The position numbers were made by a program, and so were the translations under genes. The notes under the pieces were generated by a model. That model was not told the DNA's origin. It saw nothing but the letters and a program-made list of their open reading frames with translations, and made no database searches. Positions 46,252 to 50,574 of a DNA stretch of 50,574 bases are shown here, one piece after another. Positions within the stretch are counted from its first letter, which is position 1. Each line of letters starts with the position of its first letter. This DNA is from Mesorhizobium tamadayense (GTDB lineage: Bacteria > Pseudomonadota > Alphaproteobacteria > Rhizobiales > Rhizobiaceae): NCBI RefSeq assembly GCF_003863365.1, contig NZ_RQXT01000052.1:1-50574 (forward strand). The letters are read 5' to 3'.

Positions 46252-47406
46252 ATGGACGCAATGCTGATCACAGACACCCAGCGCCAGGTGCGGGACATGG
46301 CCCGCCAGTTTGCCGACGAGGTCATCCGGCCGGCGGCTGAGGCTCTCGATCGTGACGAGCGCTTTCCCGCGGAAATCTACCAGCAGATGGGTTCGCTCGG
46401 CCTGTTCGGCGTGGGTGTTCCCGAGGAGATGGGCGGCCCTGGTTTCGATACGCTCACTTACGCGCTGGTGATGGAGGAGCTGTCGCGGGGCTACGCATCG
46501 GTAGCCGACCAGTGCGGTCTGGTTGAACTGATCAGCACGCTGTTGGTGCGCCACGGCACTGCGTCTCAGCGCGAGCAATGGCTAGGTCCCGTGATGCGCG
46601 CCGAAACCAAGGTCGCTTACTGCATCACCGAGCCCGAAGCCGGCACCGATGTCTCGGGCATCCGCACCACGGCGACGCGTGAGGGAAGCGGCTGGCGGCT
46701 TAACGGTGGGAAAATCTGGATCCACAACGCGCCGGTCGCCGATATTGGTTTCGTGCTTGCCCGCACTGACAAGGACGCCGGCCATCGCGGCATGAGCATC
46801 TTCATCGTCGATCTACATGCCAAGGGCATCGAACGCGGCCCGAAGGAGCACAAGATGGGCCAGCGCGCCAGCCAGGTGGGCGCACTCAATTTCGCCGATG
46901 CCAGACTCGGTGAAGAGGCTCTGCTCGGCGAGGACGGGAAGGGCTTCCACATGATGATGAGCGTGCTTGATAAAGGGCGCGTCGGCATTGCTTCGCTTGC
47001 GGTGGGGATCGGGCAGGCCGGATTGGAAGCGGCCGTCGATTATGCTCAGCAGCGCAGGCAATTCGGCAAGGCTATCGTCGAGTTTCAAGGCGTCCAGTGG
47101 CTTTTGGCCGACATGGCCAAGGACATCGAAGCGGCGCGTCTTCTGGTGCAGAGCGCGGCCGCCAAGATCGACTCCGGCGAGAATGCGACCAAGGCCTGCT
47201 CGATTGCGAAGTGCTTCGCCGGCGACATGGCCGTCGCCCGCACCGCCGATGCGGTGCAGATTTTCGGTGGCTCCGGCTATATCCGCGGTTTCGAAGTCGA
47301 ACGGCTCTATCGCGATGCCAAGATCACGCAGATCTATGAAGGCACCAACCAGATTCAGCGGATGATCATCGCGCGTGAATTGCTCAAGCATGGGGCGCGG
47401 GCATGA
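46252..47406 (+). CDS. Acyl-CoA dehydrogenase
   Basis: A 384-residue flavoenzyme that introduces a double bond into an acyl-CoA and passes electrons to ETF, whose beta subunit gene lies downstream. Motifs: AYCITEPEAGTDVSG (FAD/substrate binding), the QRRQFGKAIVEFQ block and the catalytic glutamate near 363 in QIYEGTNQIQR. Length is normal. No Shine-Dalgarno sequence lies at proper spacing; the palindrome occupies that place. An in-frame ATG three codons later is an alternative. Its stop overlaps the SDR start as ATGA. Confidence 0.93.
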   Translation: MDAMLITDTQRQVRDMARQFADEVIRPAAEALDRDERFPAEIYQQMGSLGLFGVGVPEEMGGPGFDTLTYALVMEELSRGYASVADQCGLVELISTLLVRHGTASQREQWLGPVMRAETKVAYCITEPEAGTDVSGIRTTATREGSGWRLNGGKIWIHNAPVADIGFVLARTDKDAGHRGMSIFIVDLHAKGIERGPKEHKMGQRASQVGALNFADARLGEEALLGEDGKGFHMMMSVLDKGRVGIASLAVGIGQAGLEAAVDYAQQRRQFGKAIVEFQGVQWLLADMAKDIEAARLLVQSAAAKIDSGENATKACSIAKCFAGDMAVARTADAVQIFGGSGYIRGFEVERLYRDAKITQIYEGTNQIQRMIIARELLKHGARA

Positions 47407-48185
47407 GTGCAGCGCCGCGCCATGCGGTTCTGATCACGGGTTCGAGCCGCGGCATCGGGCTTGCCGCTGCCCTCGAACTGGCCCGGATCGGTTTCGCCAT
47501 TGCACTTAACGGGCCGGCCGACGACGAAGAGTTGCGTGAAGCAGAGGCGACGGTCGCCGCCACAGGTGCTCCGGTGGTCCGGATGGTCTGTGATGTCAGC
47601 GATCTTTCATCGCATGATACGCTCCTTGACCAGGTGGAAAATGCGATCGGTCCGCTGTCGACATGCATCAACAATGCTGGCGTGTCGGTGATGGATCGCG
47701 GCGATCCGCTCGAGGTGTCGGAAGCGAGTTATGACCGCTGCCAAGCGGTCAACGCCAAGGCGCAATTCTTCCTCGGCCAGCGCTGGGCGCGACGGGTCCT
47801 GACGCGGCCGCGCGATGACGGCCGTTTCTATAGCCTCATCAACGTGTCGTCATCCAACGCCTCCGCGGTGGCCGAGCCGCGCGCCGAGTACTGCATCTCC
47901 AAGGCCGCCTCCGCCATGATCAGCAAGGTTTTCGCCGTGCGGCTCGGGCGGGAAAACATTGCGGTTTACGACATCCAGCCAGGTTTGATCGAGACGGCGA
48001 TGACCAGACCCGTCTCGCAGAGCTATCAGCGGCGGATCGATGAGGAAGGCCTGACCCTGATCCGCAGGCTCGGGCAGCCGCAAGAGGTCGGCCGCATCAT
48101 GGCGACGCTGGCGTCGGGCGCGCTGCCCTATACGACCGGTCATGTCATCTCGGCAGATGCCGGAATGCTGGTGCCGCGTTTTTGA
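47403..48185 (+). CDS. Short-chain dehydrogenase/reductase (3-ketoacyl reductase-like)
   Basis: A 260-residue SDR. The cofactor motif TGSSRGIG is at 12-19, NNAG at 90-93, the catalytic Ser in NVSSSNAS near 150, Tyr163 and Lys167 (YCISK). It is annotated here as an oxidoreductase that may interconvert 3-hydroxyacyl-CoA and 3-oxoacyl-CoA in the pathway, but a sugar substrate is equally possible. Four-base overlap with the acyl-CoA dehydrogenase gene. Confidence 0.9.
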   Translation: MSAAPRHAVLITGSSRGIGLAAALELARIGFAIALNGPADDEELREAEATVAATGAPVVRMVCDVSDLSSHDTLLDQVENAIGPLSTCINNAGVSVMDRGDPLEVSEASYDRCQAVNAKAQFFLGQRWARRVLTRPRDDGRFYSLINVSSSNASAVAEPRAEYCISKAASAMISKVFAVRLGRENIAVYDIQPGLIETAMTRPVSQSYQRRIDEEGLTLIRRLGQPQEVGRIMATLASGALPYTTGHVISADAGMLVPRF

Positions 48186-48219
48186 GCTCCCGCGGCGATG
48201 TGAGACAGGAGGCGACCCG

Positions 48220-49368
48220 ATGATGATCAGTCTTCCAGATGCCAACGGCGTCTTTTCCGACTACCGCATGGGCGGAAAGACCGTTCCGGTGGCCACACTC
48301 TCGCAGCGTTCCGCGCGCGTCGTCTTTTCGGCCGCCCATGTCGTTGCCGACCCGTTTACGGACAATGATCCGCTAGGGCCGGCCAGCGTGGACTGGGACG
48401 CCACCATGGCATTCCGACGCTATCTTGCAGATATGGGCCTCGGCATTGCGGAAGCGATGGACACGGCCCAGCGCGGCATGGGTCTCGACTGGCCCGGCGC
48501 CCTCGAACTGATCCGCCGCACCAGGCAGGAACTTCCTGCTGCGCTGGTGTTCAACGGCTGCGGTACCGATCACCTTGACCCCGGCGCCACGCGCTCGCTT
48601 GACGATGTGCGGCGTGCCTATTTCGAACAGGTCGAGACGATCCAGGCGCTGGGCGGGCGGTTAATCCTGATGGCGAGCCGCGCGCTGGCGGCGGTCGCCT
48701 CGCGCCCGGACGACTACATGTCGGTCTACCGCGACGTGCTTGGCCGATGCGACAATCCGGTGATCCTGCATTGGCTAGGCGATATGTTCGATCCGGCACT
48801 TGCGGGCTACTGGGGAACGGACAGCTTCGAGCAGGCGATGGAAACGGTGCTTGCCATCATCGCCGAGAACGAAAGCAAGGTTGACGGCATCAAGATCTCG
48901 CTGCTGGACAAGGACAAAGAGATCCGGATGCGCCGCCGGCTGCCGGCGGGCGTCAAGATGTATACGGGCGATGATTTCAACTATCCCGAGCTGATTGCCG
49001 GCGACGAGCACGGCTTTTCGCATGCGCTGCTTGGCATCTTCGATCCACTGGCGCCGGCGGCTGCCCATGCGGTGGCAAGGTTGGGAGAGGGTGATGTCAA
49101 GGCGTTCCGTGACGCGCTGGATCCCACCGTACCGCTGGCGCGACTGATCTTCCGGGCGCCGGCGCAACATTATAAGACCGGCGTCGTCTTCCTCGCCTGG
49201 CTGAACGGGTTCCAAGATCATTTCGTCATGTTGGGCGGTGCGCAGGCGAAGCGTCCGCTGCCCTATTTCGTGGAGGCCTTCAAGCTCGCCGATGGCTGCG
49301 GACTGCTGCGTGATCCCGAGATGGCGGCCGACCGCATGCAACGACTGCTTGCGGTCTACGGCGCCTGA
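48220..49368 (+). CDS. DUF993 protein (dihydrodipicolinate synthase-like TIM barrel)
   Basis: A 382-residue protein matching DUF993, which has a DapA-like fold and unknown function. The segment VDGIKISLLDKDKE holds Lys225, which could correspond to the Schiff-base lysine of DapA; the catalytic Tyr of DapA is not obvious. If so it may be an aldolase cleaving a 2-oxo acid. AGGAGG lies seven bases before the ATG. It sits between SDR and TIM-barrel isomerase genes, with nine bases to the latter. Confidence 0.8.
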   Translation: MMISLPDANGVFSDYRMGGKTVPVATLSQRSARVVFSAAHVVADPFTDNDPLGPASVDWDATMAFRRYLADMGLGIAEAMDTAQRGMGLDWPGALELIRRTRQELPAALVFNGCGTDHLDPGATRSLDDVRRAYFEQVETIQALGGRLILMASRALAAVASRPDDYMSVYRDVLGRCDNPVILHWLGDMFDPALAGYWGTDSFEQAMETVLAIIAENESKVDGIKISLLDKDKEIRMRRRLPAGVKMYTGDDFNYPELIAGDEHGFSHALLGIFDPLAPAAAHAVARLGEGDVKAFRDALDPTVPLARLIFRAPAQHYKTGVVFLAWLNGFQDHFVMLGGAQAKRPLPYFVEAFKLADGCGLLRDPEMAADRMQRLLAVYGA

Positions 49369-49377
49369 AACGAACTG

Positions 49378-50238
49378 ATGCGCGATTTTTCGAACGATCA
49401 TTCCGCGCTGGCCCTCAATACGGCCACGCTCGGCCACAATGTCGACGGGCACGGAGCCGGCTGGCCCATCGAGCGTGTCATCGATGCCTGTGCCGAGCGG
49501 GGCTTCGGCGGCATCGTGTTCTGGCGGCGCGAGATCGGGGGGAGAGCGGTCGAGATCGGCAATCGCGCCCGTGCCGCGGGGCTCGCCGTGGCCGGGCTCT
49601 GCCGGGCGCCTTTCCTCGTCGGTCCATTGGCGCTGCCGACAAGGTCCGCAATCATGGACGATTTTCGCGCCTCCATCGACATGGCGGCCGACCTTGGAGC
49701 GCCGGTGCTCACGATCGTGACGGGCGGTGTCGAGCCGCGCACGCTCGGTGTGTCGGAAAGTCTGAAGCGTGTCGCCGAACGCGTCGCCGAGGCAGCCTCC
49801 TATGCCTCGACCTGCAGTGTCAAACTGGCGCTCGAGCCGCTCAACCCCGTCTATGGCGGCGACCGCTCTTGCCTGGTGACCATTCGCGATGCGATCGATC
49901 TCTGCGATGCCATCGGCCACGCCAATGTCGGCGTGGCCATCGATGTCTACCACGTCTGGTGGGATACCACCCTCGAGGCAGAACTGAATCGCGTCGGCGC
50001 GGGACGCATCCTTGGCTACCATCTGTGCGACTGGCTGGCCGAAACGCGCGACGTTCTTGTCGATCGTGGCATGATGGGCGACGGCGTTGCCGATCTGAAG
50101 GCGATCCGGGCTGCAGTCGAGACGGCCGGCTACTGCAGCTTGTGCGAAGTAGAGATCTTTTCCGCTGGGAACTGGTGGAAACGTGATCCGGCCGACGTGC
50201 TCGATACCTGCGTCGAGCGCTTTCGAACGGTTTGCTGA
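49378..50238 (+). CDS. Sugar phosphate isomerase/epimerase-like TIM barrel protein
   Basis: A 286-residue AP-endonuclease-2-type TIM barrel protein. Likely metal ligands are Glu in LALEPLNPVYGGDR, Asp and His in GVAIDVYHVWW, His in LGYHLCDW and Glu in CEVEIFS, which form the typical divalent-metal site of sugar isomerases and epimerases. The exact substrate is unknown. Pairing with a DUF993 gene suggests that both act on the same sugar-like intermediate. Confidence 0.85.
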   Translation: MRDFSNDHSALALNTATLGHNVDGHGAGWPIERVIDACAERGFGGIVFWRREIGGRAVEIGNRARAAGLAVAGLCRAPFLVGPLALPTRSAIMDDFRASIDMAADLGAPVLTIVTGGVEPRTLGVSESLKRVAERVAEAASYASTCSVKLALEPLNPVYGGDRSCLVTIRDAIDLCDAIGHANVGVAIDVYHVWWDTTLEAELNRVGAGRILGYHLCDWLAETRDVLVDRGMMGDGVADLKAIRAAVETAGYCSLCEVEIFSAGNWWKRDPADVLDTCVERFRTVC

Positions 50239-50262
50239 AAGCGGATGCTGGGAGTTGTAGCG

Positions 50263-50574
50263 ATGAAGATTCTTGTGCCCGTGAAGCGGGTTGTGGATGC
50301 CAACGTCAAGGTCCGGGTCAAGGCCGACGGACTGGGCGTCGAGCTTGCCAACGTCAAGATGGCGATGAACCCGTTCGACGAGATCGCGGTGGAAGAGGCG
50401 ATCCGGCTCAAGGAAGCCGGCAAGGCGGAAGAAATCATCGTCGTTTCGGTCGGTCCGAGCCAAGCGCAGGAGACGCTGCGCACCGCGCTCGCCATGGGCG
50501 CCGACCGCGCGATCCTGGTCAAGACCGACGAGCAGACCGAGCCGCTGGGTGTCGCCAAGGTGCTGAAGGGCGTG
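50263..50574 (+). CDS. etfB: Electron transfer flavoprotein beta subunit (cut by window edge)
   Basis: The first 104 residues of EtfB are in the window (MKILVPVKRVVDANVKVRVK, then MNPFDEIAVEEAIRLKE), and the frame is open at the right edge. ETF carries electrons from acyl-CoA dehydrogenases to the quinone pool. A dedicated copy 2.9 kb downstream of an acyl-CoA dehydrogenase gene in the same direction suggests it serves that enzyme. GGGAG lies upstream. EtfA is expected just outside. Confidence 0.92.
   Translation, partial: MKILVPVKRVVDANVKVRVKADGLGVELANVKMAMNPFDEIAVEEAIRLKEAGKAEEIIVVSVGPSQAQETLRTALAMGADRAILVKTDEQTEPLGVAKVLKGV

Overview
The window looks like a high-GC alphaproteobacterium of the Rhizobiales, most likely Mesorhizobium or a close relative. 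That is inferred from protein families and gene order (a rhizobial-type trb cluster, a FixNOQP-GHIS-type oxidase locus with FnrN, and large catabolic ABC operons); no rRNA or other taxonomic marker is present. No nod or nif gene is visible, so I cannot say whether this is a symbiosis island, another integrative element, a plasmid or chromosome.

Region 1 (about 0.7-14.1 kb) is a conjugation locus, all on the + strand: coupling ATPase TraG, a ribbon-helix-helix protein, then TrbB-C-D-E-J-L-F-G-I. These are VirB11/2/3/4/5/6/8/9/10-like parts of a mating-pair-formation type IV secretion system, packed with short or overlapping junctions. No TrbK or TrbH is present. A decayed IS110-type transposase sits between trbI and the DUF2274 gene that normally follows it.

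Region 2 (14.1-27.3 kb) is a low-oxygen respiration block: hemN (anaerobic haem synthesis) divergent from the regulator fnrN, a hemerythrin-domain protein, and the complete cbb3 oxidase set ccoNOQP and ccoGHIS. After a 0.6 kb spacer come an unrecognised small gene and a UbiH/UbiM-type flavin hydroxylase. FNR/FixK-type half-sites lie between hemN and fnrN, upstream of ccoN, and upstream of the small gene plus ubiM pair.

Region 3 (27.3-30.8 kb) holds a membrane GGDEF-EAL protein, then a mostly gene-free stretch with the first residues of a tyrosine integrase preceded by five TGRCGGTA octamers. It looks like the scar of a former integrated element.

Region 4 (30.8-50.6 kb, running off the right edge) is a large catabolic island. 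A TetR-type regulator diverges from a CUT2-type sugar ABC importer (binding protein, two permeases, double ATPase) followed by a zinc alcohol dehydrogenase, an aldehyde dehydrogenase and a GMC oxidoreductase, closed by a strong terminator. Next come an aldo/keto reductase divergent from a CoA-transferase / enoyl-CoA hydratase / Dabb operon, then a MaoC protein and a second aldo/keto reductase divergent from acyl-CoA dehydrogenase, SDR, DUF993 protein, TIM-barrel isomerase and etfB. Seven copies of a 16-bp palindrome, RTAACYANNTRGTTAC, lie in the intergenic regions of this island and several overlap sigma70-like promoters. I read this as one TetR-controlled regulon that imports a sugar-like compound, oxidises it to an acid, activates it with CoA and processes it by beta-oxidation-like steps with electrons passed to ETF. 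The substrate is unknown.
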